Part shown: one piece after another, positions 16,615 through 26,135 of the stretch
Layout of the letters: each line of letters opens with the position of its first letter
Numbering within the stretch: position 1 is the first letter of the stretch
Source of the DNA: Algiphilus sp022763315
Lineage (GTDB): Bacteria > Pseudomonadota > Gammaproteobacteria > Nevskiales > Nevskiaceae
NCBI RefSeq assembly: GCF_965249985.1
Contig: NZ_OZ252280.1
Strand: one strand, 5' to 3'
Length of the DNA stretch: 64,000 bases
Program-made: the position numbers and the translations under genes
Notes under the pieces: generated by a model
Database searches by the model: none
What the model saw: the letters and a program-made list of their open reading frames with translations, nothing else
Told to the model about the DNA's origin: nothing

Positions 16615-18204
16615 ATGCCTTCAGCATTCACTCGATTGCCGGGCCCCGACCCGTCGCTTTTCCGGTTCCCGCTGCCCCGGCGGGCGTTTCTTGAAACTAC
16701 CGGCAAAGGCCTTGCCCTTGCGGGTGTGACTGCCCTGCTGCCTGGCTGCGGCGGCGGTGGCGACAACAACGGCGAAGGCGCGCCTTCCCCTGGCGCTCCG
16801 GCGCCGACGATTCCGTCACCGGATGCGGCCTACCTGCAGCTGCGTCGCACCAGCTATGGCGTGACACAGACAGAGATGACTGCGGCCAGCACAGATCCCG
16901 ATGGCTACTTGGAGACGCAACTGCATCCTGAACAGCTCAACGATGGGATCGTTGAGGACGCCATCGCGCAGCGCTTTCCGAACGCGCTGCGCAGCCCGGA
17001 GCAGCTACGCGGCGGCTTTCCGGCCAATCAGCAACAGGTGGTCGCCGATCTGATCAGCGCCACGCTGCTGCGCCGCTTCTACAGCCCCCGTCAGCTCTTT
17101 GAGGCGGTGGTGGAAATGTGGGGCGACCACTTCAACGTCCATATCCGCAACGGCATCGGCCCCATCCTGCATCCGGCCTACGACTTCGAGACCCTGCGTC
17201 CGCACGCCTTGGCCTCCTTCCGGAGCCTGCTCGGTGCGACGGCGCGTAGTCCCGCCATGCTGTTCTATCTGGATAACTTCCTGAACCTGCGCACGGCGCC
17301 GAACGAGAACTACGCCCGCGAGCTCATGGAGCTGCACACTCTGGGCGTGGACGGTGGTTTCAACGAGACCGATGTCAAGGAGGTGGCCCGCTGTTTCACC
17401 GGTTGGACATTGGACTTCCGGAGCGGCGCCTTTCGATTCGTGCCCTCGTTGCATGATGATGGCGAGAAGCGGGTGCTGGGCCAGACGATTGCCGCCGGTG
17501 GTGGACAAGGCGATGGCGAGACCGTGCTTGACCTGCTCGCCGCGCACCCTGCAACCGCGCGTCATATCGCGCGACGCATTTGCCAACGCTTTCTCGCAGA
17601 CGCGCCCGTTGCCAGCGATATCGATACCGTGGCGGCGGCTTTCTCCGGCAGCGGCGGCGATATCCGCACGACCCTGCGCGCCGCCTTCGGCCGACCGGCC
17701 TTCCGCGCGGCGCCGGACACCAAGACCACGCGTCCCGTTGAATATCTCGGCCAACTGGCACGGACGCTTCGTCCCGGCAGCGCATTGCCCAATGACAACG
17801 CCATCCGTCTGTTCTATGGCGTGCTCGACATCCTCGGACAGGTGCCTTTCTTCTGGGCGCCGCCAGACGGCTACCCCGATGAAGGGGAGCATTGGAGGTC
17901 CACCAGCGGCCTGTTGAACCGCTGGCGTATCGCGCTTGGCTTGTCGTCGCTAGACGATGCCGGCGCCCTTGACCTCGAGGGCGCCATCGGCACGGCCACG
18001 ACCATCGCAGAAGCGGTGGATCAGGCGGCGGCACGGCTGGTGGTACGCCCCCTGGCGGACACGGATCGGCAGCGCATGCTCGACTACCTTGCTGGCGAGG
18101 TCGGCAGTGATGCCGACGCCGCGCAGGCGCCAACCACACTGCGCGCGCTTGCCCCACTGATCATTGCACTGCTGGCCAGTGCCCCCTATCTGCACTTGCG
18201 CTGA
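16615..18204 (+). CDS. DUF1800 family Tat-exported lipoprotein
   Basis: The 529-residue protein has a twin-arginine-like signal (PRRAFLETTGKGLALAG) running into a lipobox-like LLPGC and a GGGG linker. The body has DUF1800 features: YLQLRRTSYGVTQTEM, VEMWGDHFNVH, ENYARELMELHTLGVDGG and DVKEVARCFTGWT. DUF1800 and DUF1501 genes almost always occur as neighbours; biochemical function is unknown. The start at 16615 puts the RR motif near the N-terminus; an in-frame ATG at 16522 would add 31 unlikely residues. The stop is 8 bases before the DUF1501 gene. Confidence 0.85.
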   Translation: MPSAFTRLPGPDPSLFRFPLPRRAFLETTGKGLALAGVTALLPGCGGGGDNNGEGAPSPGAPAPTIPSPDAAYLQLRRTSYGVTQTEMTAASTDPDGYLETQLHPEQLNDGIVEDAIAQRFPNALRSPEQLRGGFPANQQQVVADLISATLLRRFYSPRQLFEAVVEMWGDHFNVHIRNGIGPILHPAYDFETLRPHALASFRSLLGATARSPAMLFYLDNFLNLRTAPNENYARELMELHTLGVDGGFNETDVKEVARCFTGWTLDFRSGAFRFVPSLHDDGEKRVLGQTIAAGGGQGDGETVLDLLAAHPATARHIARRICQRFLADAPVASDIDTVAAAFSGSGGDIRTTLRAAFGRPAFRAAPDTKTTRPVEYLGQLARTLRPGSALPNDNAIRLFYGVLDILGQVPFFWAPPDGYPDEGEHWRSTSGLLNRWRIALGLSSLDDAGALDLEGAIGTATTIAEAVDQAAARLVVRPLADTDRQRMLDYLAGEVGSDADAAQAPTTLRALAPLIIALLASAPYLHLR

Positions 18205-18212
18205 GCACCGCC

Positions 18213-19391
18213 ATGACACTTTCCCGACGCGCGTTCCTGACCAGCCCTGCCCGCACGAGCGGGCGCAGGGAAGTTCTGGTGTACCTTTTCCAGCGCGGTG
18301 CCGCGGATGGCTTGAACACCGTAGTCCCCTTCGCCGACCCGCACTATGCCTCCCTCAGACCACGTATCGCGGTCTCCCCGCCCGGAAGCGAGGATGGCGC
18401 CATCGACCTCGATGGCTTCTTCGGTCTGCATCCGGCCGCCTCGGCTGCGCTGCCTTTGTTCCAGGCCGGGCGCCTGGCCTGGCTCCCGGCCAGCGGCATT
18501 CCGCACCAATCGCGTTCCCACTTCGAAGCGCAGGATCGCAGCGAGCGCGGCATCACCGATTCGGATCAGGCGAGCAGTGGCTGGCTGGCGCGTCATCTGC
18601 AGGCCACTGCCACCGCCCAGGATTCACCGCTACGGGCCGTATCGATCAGCGGTTCGGTGCCCACCTCGCTGACCGGCGCCGATGACCCACTCGCCATTCA
18701 AGAGCTGTCGAGTTTCGGCCTGGGGGCTGCGGGCGGCAGCACCTACCAGGACACGCTCGCCCTGCTCTACGCGCCGCCGCGCCCCTTTGCCGAGGTCGCG
18801 GGCTCGGCGCTGACGGCCATCGATCTTCTCGCCGAAGCCGATCCGGCGCAGTTCGCGCCCAACCCTGGCGCGCGCTATCCGGACAGCGAACTCGGCGGCA
18901 AGCTGTTACAGGCCGCCCAGCTCATCAAGGCCGACCTGGGGGTGGAGGTGTTGTGCCTGGACGTCGGCGGCTGGGACCATCACGAAAACCTTCCCAACTT
19001 CCTGCCTGCTGCCCTGACGGACCTCTGTGAAGGCTTGGCCGCCTTCGATACCGATCTGGGCGCCGCCATGGAGGGCGTCACCGTTATCGTACAGACCGAA
19101 TTCGGGCGTCGCGCCGCCGAGAATGGCGCGCGTGGGACCGATCATGGGACGGCGGGCCTGCTCTGGGTGCTGGGCGGCTCGGTGATGGGTGGCCGCATCG
19201 TCGGTGCTTGGCCCGGCCTGGCGCCGGACCAGCTCGCCGCCGGAGAAGACCTCGCCATTACGGTCGACACCCGCGACGTGCTGGCGGAGTTCCTCGTCCG
19301 GCGGCGCGGACATCGGGACGCCCTTGCAGACGTTTTCCCGGGCCATGCACCGGGCCCGGAGCCCGGTCTTTTCCGCATGACCGGTGGCTGA
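18213..19391 (+). CDS. DUF1501 family exported protein
   Basis: The 392-residue protein begins MTLSRRAFL, a twin-arginine-type N-terminus without a long hydrophobic stretch. The body matches DUF1501, a sulfatase/alkaline-phosphatase-fold family: LVYLFQRGAADGLNTVVPF, PHQSRSHFEAQD, VGGWDHHENL and TEFGRRAAENGARGTDHGTAG. The D/H-rich motifs resemble metal ligands of that fold. No substrate is known. It forms a two-gene unit with the DUF1800 gene and ends 5 bases from the converging trpB stop. Confidence 0.87.
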   Translation: MTLSRRAFLTSPARTSGRREVLVYLFQRGAADGLNTVVPFADPHYASLRPRIAVSPPGSEDGAIDLDGFFGLHPAASAALPLFQAGRLAWLPASGIPHQSRSHFEAQDRSERGITDSDQASSGWLARHLQATATAQDSPLRAVSISGSVPTSLTGADDPLAIQELSSFGLGAAGGSTYQDTLALLYAPPRPFAEVAGSALTAIDLLAEADPAQFAPNPGARYPDSELGGKLLQAAQLIKADLGVEVLCLDVGGWDHHENLPNFLPAALTDLCEGLAAFDTDLGAAMEGVTVIVQTEFGRRAAENGARGTDHGTAGLLWVLGGSVMGGRIVGAWPGLAPDQLAAGEDLAITVDTRDVLAEFLVRRRGHRDALADVFPGHAPGPEPGLFRMTGG

Positions 19392-19396
19392 GGCGG

Positions 19397-20611
19397 CTAG
19401 TCGAGCGTCAGACCTTCCCGCTTGGCGACGGTATAGAGGTCCTTGTCGCCACGGCCGGAGAGATTGACCACCAGGCGCTTGCCGGCGCCCATCTCGGGCG
19501 CGATGCGCTTGGCCCAAGCCAGCGCGTGGGAGGTCTCCAAGGCCGGGATGATGCCCTCGACCCGGGTCAGTTCGTGAAAAGCGGCGATGGCATCGTCGTC
19601 GTTGACGCTGACGTACTCGACGCGACCGGTATCCTTCAGCCAGGCGTGCTCTGGACCGACACCGGGATAGTCCAGCCCGGCGGACACCGAGTGCGTTCCG
19701 CTGATCTGACCGTTCTCATCGGCCATGATGTAGGTGCGGTTGCCGTGCAGCACGCCCGGATGCCCGGCCGATAGCGGCGCGGCGTGCTGTCCGGTGGAGA
19801 TGCCGTAGCCTCCTGCCTCGACCCCGATCATGCGTACGCTGCTGTCCGGGATGAAGGGGTGGAACATGCCGATGGCGTTGGAGCCGCCGCCGACGCAGGC
19901 CACGAGGGCATCGGGGAGCGCCCCGAAAGCTTCCTCGCACTGACCACGCAATTCACGACCCACCACGGCGTTGAAATCACGCACCAGCATGGGGTAAGGG
20001 TGCGGACCGGCAACAGTGCCGATGATGTAGAAGGTGTCATCGACGTTGGTCACCCAATCGCGCAACGCCTCGTTCATTGCGTCCTTCAGCGTGCGCGTGC
20101 CGCTGGCTACTGGCACCACTTCCGCGCCCAGCAGCTTCATGCGATAGACATTTGGCGACTGCCGCTCGACATCCTCCGCGCCCATGTAGACCACGCACTT
20201 GAGCCCCAGCCGTGCCGCGATCGTGGCGCTGGCGACGCCATGCTGGCCGGCCCCGGTCTCGGCGATGATGCGCGTCTTGCCCAGGTGCTTGGCGAGCAGC
20301 GCCTGGCCAACCGTGTTGTTGATCTTGTGCGCACCGGTGTGATTCAGGTCTTCGCGCTTCAGATAGATCTCTGCCCCGCCCCAGCGCTTGGTCAGCCGTT
20401 CCGCTGGATACAGCGGCGACGGCCGCCCGACATAGAGCTTGAGGTCGCGGTCGAGCTCGGCGCGGAAGTCGGGGTCGTCGCGCAGCGACAGATAGGCTTC
20501 CTCGAGCGCGTGCAGCGGCTGCATCAAGGTCTCAGCAACAAAACGACCGCCGTATGGCCCAAAATGGCCACGGGCATCGGGATAGGCGTAGTTACTCGGA
20601 TTGCTGCTCAT
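19397..20611 (-). CDS. trpB: Tryptophan synthase beta subunit
   Basis: The 404-residue PLP enzyme has GHFGPYGGRFVAETL near the N-terminus, the PLP lysine 96 in LNHTGAHKINN, and ETGAGQHGVASATIAA. The glycine-rich phosphate loop is VGGGSNAIG. It condenses indole with serine. The start overlaps trpF by 20 bases, so the two are coupled. Its usual partner trpA is displaced beyond the DUF1800/DUF1501 cassette. Confidence 0.96.
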   Translation of the reverse strand: MSSNPSNYAYPDARGHFGPYGGRFVAETLMQPLHALEEAYLSLRDDPDFRAELDRDLKLYVGRPSPLYPAERLTKRWGGAEIYLKREDLNHTGAHKINNTVGQALLAKHLGKTRIIAETGAGQHGVASATIAARLGLKCVVYMGAEDVERQSPNVYRMKLLGAEVVPVASGTRTLKDAMNEALRDWVTNVDDTFYIIGTVAGPHPYPMLVRDFNAVVGRELRGQCEEAFGALPDALVACVGGGSNAIGMFHPFIPDSSVRMIGVEAGGYGISTGQHAAPLSAGHPGVLHGNRTYIMADENGQISGTHSVSAGLDYPGVGPEHAWLKDTGRVEYVSVNDDDAIAAFHELTRVEGIIPALETSHALAWAKRIAPEMGAGKRLVVNLSGRGDKDLYTVAKREGLTLD

Positions 20612-21236
20612 CGGCTCTCGCTACCTCGCTAATGAATTGGGCGACACGCGCGGGATCCTTGATGCCGGGGGCGTGTTCTACACCACTCGATACATCGACC
20701 GCCCACGGGCGAAATTGTTGCATCGCAGCAGCCACCGTATCCGGTCGCAGCCCTCCGGCGAGCACGAGGGGATGGTGACTGGCACCCACCAAGGCGTCGG
20801 ATGCTACCGGCTTGCCACTGCCACCCATCTCGCCCGATGCGTGACCGTCCACCAGCAGTGCCGTGGCATCTGGATAGGCGGCGGAGGCGGCGCTGAGATC
20901 CGCGTAGCCGTCACCGGCGGCCACCGTCTTCAGATAGGGGCGACCGAAGCTGGCGCAGAAACGCGCGTCCTCCCGTCCATGGAACTGGAGCAGATCCGGC
21001 GCCACGGCACGTACGACACCCTCCACGGCTGCGCGCTGCGCATCCATGAACAGAGCCACCACCTGGACGAAAGGCGGAAGGCTCCGGCGCACGGCCGCCG
21101 CAGTGTCCATGTCCACGGCACGCGGTGACGCCTCGACAAAGACCAAGCCAATGGCGTCCGCACCCGCCTCTGCCGCGAAGAGGGCGTCTTCGCGCCGTGT
21201 GATGCCGCAGATCTTGATGCGTGTGCGCCGGTGCAT
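20592..21236 (-). CDS. trpF: Phosphoribosylanthranilate isomerase
   Basis: The 214-residue small TIM barrel opens RTRIKICGIT, giving catalytic Cys10. It has GLVFVEASPRAVD, LLQFHGRED, LLVDGH and VLAGGLRPD, with SSGVEHAPGIKDPARV near the C-terminus. It converts phosphoribosylanthranilate to CdRP in tryptophan synthesis. The truA-trpF-trpB order matches Pseudomonas and Xanthomonas relatives. It lies 21 bases after truA. Confidence 0.94.
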   Translation of the reverse strand: MHRRTRIKICGITRREDALFAAEAGADAIGLVFVEASPRAVDMDTAAAVRRSLPPFVQVVALFMDAQRAAVEGVVRAVAPDLLQFHGREDARFCASFGRPYLKTVAAGDGYADLSAASAAYPDATALLVDGHASGEMGGSGKPVASDALVGASHHPLVLAGGLRPDTVAAAMQQFRPWAVDVSSGVEHAPGIKDPARVAQFISEVARADEQQSE

Positions 21237-21257
21237 AGGCGCGGAATTGTACGCCCG

Positions 21258-22034
21258 TCAAGCCAGATCCGGCGTACAGGGTGAGACGATGTCGGGATAG
21301 TCGGGATAGGTTGCGCCCAGCAGATAGAGGCCCTCCGCATTAGCAGTGGCCCCGGCGCGGGTGCGGTCCCGGCCCGCCAGCAACTCGGCCATCCACTCGA
21401 CCGGCGCGGACCCCTGCCCGATGCGCACCAGCGAGCCGACGATATTGCGCACCATGTGATGCAGAAAGGCGTTGCCTTCCACGTCCACATACAAGAAATC
21501 CCTGCTGCGCGCCACCGCGATACCACTCAGACGGCGCATCGGCGTGGGCGATTGGCATTCGGCGGCGCGGAAAGCCGAGAAATCGTGCTCGCCGAGCAGA
21601 CACTGTGCAGCCGCATGCATCCGCGCGGCACCCAGAGGCCGCGCAAACCACCAGGCACGCTCGGCCCAGAGGGCGCTGCGCGTCGGGCGATTCAGGATGA
21701 CGTAGCGATAGCGCCGCGCACTGGCGCTGTAGCGTGCGTGGAACTCCGCCGCCACCGGCATCACCCATTGCACGGCAATGTCGCTCGGCAAGTGAGTGTT
21801 TGCACCCATACGCCAGGCGTCAGGAAGCCGCGCCGCCTCACTGTCGAAGTGCACCACCTGCATGCGTGCATGCACGCCAGCGTCGGTGCGACCGGAGGCC
21901 ATGACCGCCACCGGGTGATTGGCGATCCGCGACAACGCTGCCTCCACGCGTGCCTGAACGCTGTCGATATGGGTGTGCTTCTGCCAACCCCGATAGCGGC
22001 TGCCGGCGTACTCGATGCCTGCCGCCCAGCGCAT
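21258..22034 (-). CDS. truA: tRNA pseudouridine(38-40) synthase
   Basis: The 258-residue protein has the TruA start GIEYAGSRYRGWQKH and the catalytic aspartate 51 in ASGRTDAGVHA. It also has FHARYSASARRYRYVILNR and LHHMVRNIVGSLVRIGQG. It makes pseudouridine at positions 38-40 of the anticodon arm. Its ATG shares one base with the stop of the upstream EcfT-like gene (TGATG). Confidence 0.95.
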   Translation of the reverse strand: MRWAAGIEYAGSRYRGWQKHTHIDSVQARVEAALSRIANHPVAVMASGRTDAGVHARMQVVHFDSEAARLPDAWRMGANTHLPSDIAVQWVMPVAAEFHARYSASARRYRYVILNRPTRSALWAERAWWFARPLGAARMHAAAQCLLGEHDFSAFRAAECQSPTPMRRLSGIAVARSRDFLYVDVEGNAFLHHMVRNIVGSLVRIGQGSAPVEWMAELLAGRDRTRAGATANAEGLYLLGATYPDYPDIVSPCTPDLA

Positions 22035-22717
22035 CAGACCAGGTACAGCGCAACCAGCGCCGCCCCCGCTGCGGCAAGCAGCGCCGCGTCCAACCCGCCA
22101 AGGGCGCCCGCACGCGGCAAGGCTTCGGCCTCGCCCGGCGTGTAGTCGCCACGCTCGGCTGCAAGGAGCAAACGCGCGGCCACATCGTCAAGTCGATCGC
22201 TGCCTCCGCGCAACTTGGCCGCTTCCTCGCGGGTTCCGTCCACTGCCGCAAACACCAGGCCGACCCGTGCCGCGAAGCGCCCGGTGGGCACGCCGAGATA
22301 GGTGAGCGGATGCAGTCCCCAGACCAACCCTGCCGCAAGCCAGCGCGCCGGCGTACTGCGCGTGACCACCACGACGACCCCGAGCAAAGCCACCAGCAAT
22401 CCGCTACGGCGCAGCGCCTGTTCGACGCCGATCGTGGTGAGACCAGGCACGCTGGGCCAAAGTACTTCGCCGCCACCCTGCCAGAGGTGCAGTATCACAA
22501 TGGCGAAGAACAGCCACCGCAGACGCCAAAGGCCGTTGAGATAAAAACGCGCGTGCACGCTGCCCATGGCGCGCAGCCAGAGCAACGCGAGCAGACCGGA
22601 CACCCAGTAGGTCCAGGTCGGCAGTTGCGGCAACGCCGCTGCAAAGGCGAACAGAAGCAGGATGCGCACACCACAGTGCGGCGGCCCGGGCGCGACCTCC
22701 GTTGTCGTCGTGGGCAC
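22034..22717 (-). CDS. Orphan EcfT/CbiQ-like membrane protein
   Basis: The 227-residue protein starts at GTG 22717, five bases after fimV. Four or five hydrophobic segments lie in the first 125 residues (ILLLFAFAAALPQL, WVSGLLALLWL, RWLFFAIVILHLW, GLLVALLGVVVVV). A charged cytoplasmic-type stretch follows, and a final hydrophobic C-terminus. The layout and the RRSGLLVALLGVVVVVTRSTP region resemble the T component of energy-coupling-factor transporters (CbiQ family). No ATPase or substrate-binding partner is nearby, so it may serve another role. Position between fimV and truA suggests co-transcription only. Confidence 0.5.
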   Translation of the reverse strand: MPTTTTEVAPGPPHCGVRILLLFAFAAALPQLPTWTYWVSGLLALLWLRAMGSVHARFYLNGLWRLRWLFFAIVILHLWQGGGEVLWPSVPGLTTIGVEQALRRSGLLVALLGVVVVVTRSTPARWLAAGLVWGLHPLTYLGVPTGRFAARVGLVFAAVDGTREEAAKLRGGSDRLDDVAARLLLAAERGDYTPGEAEALPRAGALGGLDAALLAAAGAALVALYLV

Positions 22718-22722
22718 GGACC

Positions 22723-25700
22723 CTAGCCTGAGATGTCGAGCAGACGCTGCGCCTCCTCGCGCTGCGTCGCATCACCGCCCTGCACGACCGCTTCGAGCAA
22801 TGGTCTTGCCATCTCGCCCTCGCCCATATCCACATAGGCGCGCGCCAGATCGAGTTTGCCCGCGAGCCCCTCGTCGGCGCCTACGGTGGTGTCCGGACCT
22901 TCAGCCACCGGATCGATCTCAAAGTCGTCGAGTTCGAAGGCATCTTCGCTCTGCGTTTCCGTGGCCGCAGGAGATGGGGGGTCCTCCGGAAGCTCCAGCG
23001 TGGGTTCCTCACGAGGCACATCCGGTGCGGCAATCGCGGAATCGCCGTCGCCGTCGCCATCGCTCCCAAGATCAAAATCCTCAAGCGAAAAATCGCCGAG
23101 GTCGAAACCGTCTTCGTCCAGATCATCCGCGCTGGGGGGGTCGCTTTGCTCACCCGTGGAGCTGGGAGACGCGGTGCTGGGATCCCGCAATGGCTCGTCT
23201 CCGGTCAGAAGCTCTGCTTCCAGATCCAGAGCGTCCGAAGCCTTGGGCCCGGCGCCCTCCACGTCCCCATCGCGTTCATCGCTCATAGGAATCGGCTCGG
23301 CCGACGCGTCCCAATCAAAGTCGAGGGTGTTGTCATCCACCCGGCGCTCTGCGGACGTGGTCGATGCGACTTCGGGGCCGTCCTCCGGAAGGCTGAGTTG
23401 GTCCAGATCAAAATCGAGCGCGTGGTCGTCGGCGACAGGCGTGTCCCCCAGTGCGTCAGCAGCGCCGGAGGCCGCTGCGGCCCCTGTGTCGTCGAAATCC
23501 AGCCCTTCCAGGTCAAATTCAAGCACGTTATCGCTGGATTCTGACGCTGGTGCCGCATCCGAGTGAGAACCTGGCGGTGGTACATCGTCGTCCTGCGCGG
23601 CAGCATCCTCCCCCATGGCCGTTGTGGGAAGGTCTTCGTCATCCACCGAGGATGTCTCGGACAACGTACTGCCCGCCGCGCCCAGGGCGCCTGCCGCCTC
23701 AGCGCGATCTCCGCCATCGGGAACCTCATCGACGCTGATGTCAGCGCCGCTCGAAACCTCCGTTATCTCCCCCAATCCAGGGCTCTTGTCGGGGGACGCG
23801 GCCACATCATCCGGATCGAGCATCGCGCTCGCCGCCAGACTGGCGCCGAGCGCCGTGGCGAAGCGCGACTCTGGTGCAATGCGGCGCGCCATCTCTGCCA
23901 ATTCCTGCTCTTCGTCCGCGGTCAGCCCGCTCCGAGCGGCGACATCGGCGGCGTCCAGGAAGCGCTCCTTATCACCCGAGGCGCAATGGACCTCGGCCAG
24001 TTTCAGACGCAAGGCCGCATTCTCGGGCTCGCGCCCGATGGCGTCGGTGAGACGCGCGGCGGCATCGTCATACATGCCATAGGCGATGCGGAAATCGGCA
24101 TCAGCAATGGGATCGTCTTCTGCCGAGGTCTCTTCCAGGCTTTCTGAGGTGTCCGACGCCGATGCGGAATCGCTGAGCGGTTCTTCCACTTCCGACTGTG
24201 CTGCGTCATCCACTGCTGTATCGGGGCTGGCTGCCGCCATCGCACCAGTCAGGCAGACCGTGGTGGGTTCCTCGGCCTGCTCGTATGCGGCCCGCTGCGC
24301 CGCACGGCGCCGCATTTCAATAATGGCGGCGGCACCCAGCAGCAGAACACCGAAGGCCACCAGAAGCAGATACCAGGGCAGCCCGAACCAGACGCCCGGC
24401 TGGCCGCCTTCGGTGGGTGGCGTACTCCCCGTGCGCTCTGCCGATATTGCTGCCTCGGCTTCCTGGGCGGAGGTGTTCGCAACAGGTTTCTGATCATTGG
24501 GCGCCGGCTGCCGGTCCGCAGCGGGCCTGATGCTGCTCTCCTCCGGGGCGGCCGCCATACGATCGGCTTCCTCCCCTTCGTCGGCCGTTACAGGCGTCGA
24601 GTCATCTGTGTTGCCCTCACTCGACCCATCGGCAACATCATCCAGTGTGGCCGCGGCCAAGGCTTGGGCGGCCGTGCCTTCGGACGATTCTGCCGCTGCC
24701 TGCGGCGCGCGCTCATTGTCCGGATTCCCATCCGATGCTGTGTTCGGACCAGCATCCATGGCCGCTACTTCGGATGACAGGGTGGAATCGGCCTCCCCTG
24801 AGGAATCCGCCACCGCTGTCTCGGTCTCGGCCGGTGTTTCATCGATGGCGTCGGGTGCGATGGATGCGCTTTCCGACGGCGGTGCAGCCGCTTTCTGCGT
24901 CGAGCCGCCATCGAGACTGCGGATGGTCTGTCCTTCATCGAGCAGGGCTTGCATCTCGCGCAAAGCGCGTCCCTGATCGATCTGTTGAATGGTCGAGACT
25001 TCCGGGATACGCAATCGTGCCCCCGCGCGCAACTGGGTGGCATCCCCGTTCTCGAAGGCGTCCGGATTCCGCTCGACAATGGCCAGCATCATTTGCTGCA
25101 TGCTGATCCCCTGGCCGCTCGGTCGTGTATTGCTTGCGACCCGCCAGAGGGTTTCGCCACGGCGCACGGGATAGATGCCACTCGTGCGCGCTGGTTGAGC
25201 CGCGCTGGTTCTGCCCCGCTCGACGGCGCTGTCGGGCGGTGCTGACACCGTCCCTTGGCCGATCTCCGCAAGGAGCTCAGGATCAAGCGTGCGCTCCGAT
25301 TCCGTCGTGAAGAAGGTCGGCGCGTCTACATCCGGTGCAGTAGTCGCGTCGGACTGCACCGTCCCGGCCTCGGAAGGCGCATCCGACGCAACCGTGGCGG
25401 AGGTCGACGCCGGCGTTGGAGTCGATGCCGGTGTGGCGGTCGCAGCACGCGCCGGAGCGTCGTCATCAGCGGACGCGGTGGTCTGCCGCTGCGCCACCGG
25501 CGCGCTGCGCACGGTGGCCTCCGACCTCGCGTTGGACGGTCTTTCCGCTGCTGAGGAGGCGCCCGTCGGCATCGGATTGACGGCCGGGGAAGCAGTCCTG
25601 GTCGCGCTCGCGTTGGCTTCCGTGTACTCAGCGAACTGTGGGGGGTCGATCAACAGCGTGTAGCTGCGCTGCACCAACTGGCGTCCGTCGCGCACCACCA

Positions 25701-26025
25701 CCAGCAGTTCAAGCAGGGGTTCCTGCAAAGGCCGCTCACCACGTAAACGCAAGACCGGTGTACCGCCCTCGGCGGTCACGCTGACGGTGACATTGCGCAG
25801 GTAGTCGTTGCGCGCCAGACCGAGCTCCTCGTAGGCCCGCTCGGAGGCGAAGCTCGCGCTCAGCGTCTGGAGACGATCCACGGGCACATCGCTCAATACG
25901 ACCTGAGCGCGCAGCGGCTCATTCAGAAAGGAGCGCACCTCCACCGGCCCAAGGCCCACAGCATGTGCCGCCGAAGCGCACAAAGCGAAGACGGCCAGCA
26001 ACGTAAAACGTGACAGCGCGGACAT
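22723..26025 (-). CDS. fimV: FimV-type pole and motility protein
   Basis: The 1100-residue protein has a signal peptide (cleaved after AHA) and the FimV N-terminal domain (GLGPVEVRSFLNEPLRAQ, about 23-130). A LysM domain is at about 284-342, and one transmembrane helix at about 547-568. A very acidic cytoplasmic region has repeated D/E-rich motifs such as LEFDLEGLDFDD and TLDFDW. The conserved FimV C-terminal domain ends ARPLLEAVVQGGDATQREEAQRLLDI. In Pseudomonas FimV supports type IV pilus assembly and polar organization. ATG 26025 has GGGGGTG nine bases upstream, so it is preferred over GTG 26037. The asd-fimV-truA order is conserved. Confidence 0.93.
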   Translation of the reverse strand: MSALSRFTLLAVFALCASAAHAVGLGPVEVRSFLNEPLRAQVVLSDVPVDRLQTLSASFASERAYEELGLARNDYLRNVTVSVTAEGGTPVLRLRGERPLQEPLLELLVVVRDGRQLVQRSYTLLIDPPQFAEYTEANASATRTASPAVNPMPTGASSAAERPSNARSEATVRSAPVAQRQTTASADDDAPARAATATPASTPTPASTSATVASDAPSEAGTVQSDATTAPDVDAPTFFTTESERTLDPELLAEIGQGTVSAPPDSAVERGRTSAAQPARTSGIYPVRRGETLWRVASNTRPSGQGISMQQMMLAIVERNPDAFENGDATQLRAGARLRIPEVSTIQQIDQGRALREMQALLDEGQTIRSLDGGSTQKAAAPPSESASIAPDAIDETPAETETAVADSSGEADSTLSSEVAAMDAGPNTASDGNPDNERAPQAAAESSEGTAAQALAAATLDDVADGSSEGNTDDSTPVTADEGEEADRMAAAPEESSIRPAADRQPAPNDQKPVANTSAQEAEAAISAERTGSTPPTEGGQPGVWFGLPWYLLLVAFGVLLLGAAAIIEMRRRAAQRAAYEQAEEPTTVCLTGAMAAASPDTAVDDAAQSEVEEPLSDSASASDTSESLEETSAEDDPIADADFRIAYGMYDDAAARLTDAIGREPENAALRLKLAEVHCASGDKERFLDAADVAARSGLTADEEQELAEMARRIAPESRFATALGASLAASAMLDPDDVAASPDKSPGLGEITEVSSGADISVDEVPDGGDRAEAAGALGAAGSTLSETSSVDDEDLPTTAMGEDAAAQDDDVPPPGSHSDAAPASESSDNVLEFDLEGLDFDDTGAAAASGAADALGDTPVADDHALDFDLDQLSLPEDGPEVASTTSAERRVDDNTLDFDWDASAEPIPMSDERDGDVEGAGPKASDALDLEAELLTGDEPLRDPSTASPSSTGEQSDPPSADDLDEDGFDLGDFSLEDFDLGSDGDGDGDSAIAAPDVPREEPTLELPEDPPSPAATETQSEDAFELDDFEIDPVAEGPDTTVGADEGLAGKLDLARAYVDMGEGEMARPLLEAVVQGGDATQREEAQRLLDISG

Positions 26026-26092
26026 GTTGATTGGCACCCCCGATGGCTCTGAAGCGAGCCTAATGCATTACGAAGCGCTTGTAACCCGCTCA

Positions 26093-26121
26093 GGCGGCTT
26101 TCAAAATCCCTGAAAGCCGCC
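26093..26121 (-). terminator. Hairpin between asd and fimV
   Basis: GGCGGCTTTC (26093-26102) pairs perfectly over ten bases with GAAAGCCGCC (26112-26121) across a nine-base loop. It begins 15 bases past the asd stop on the minus strand. No T-run follows. It probably limits read-through from asd into fimV. Confidence 0.55.
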
Positions 26122-26135
26122 GTTCGTCGCATCGC

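Noticed and set aside
23000..24500. Repeated acidic motifs inside fimV as a DNA repeat or tandem array
   Set aside because: The repeats are at protein level (D/E-rich FDLEGL-like motifs); the DNA copies diverge and are normal for the FimV cytoplasmic region.
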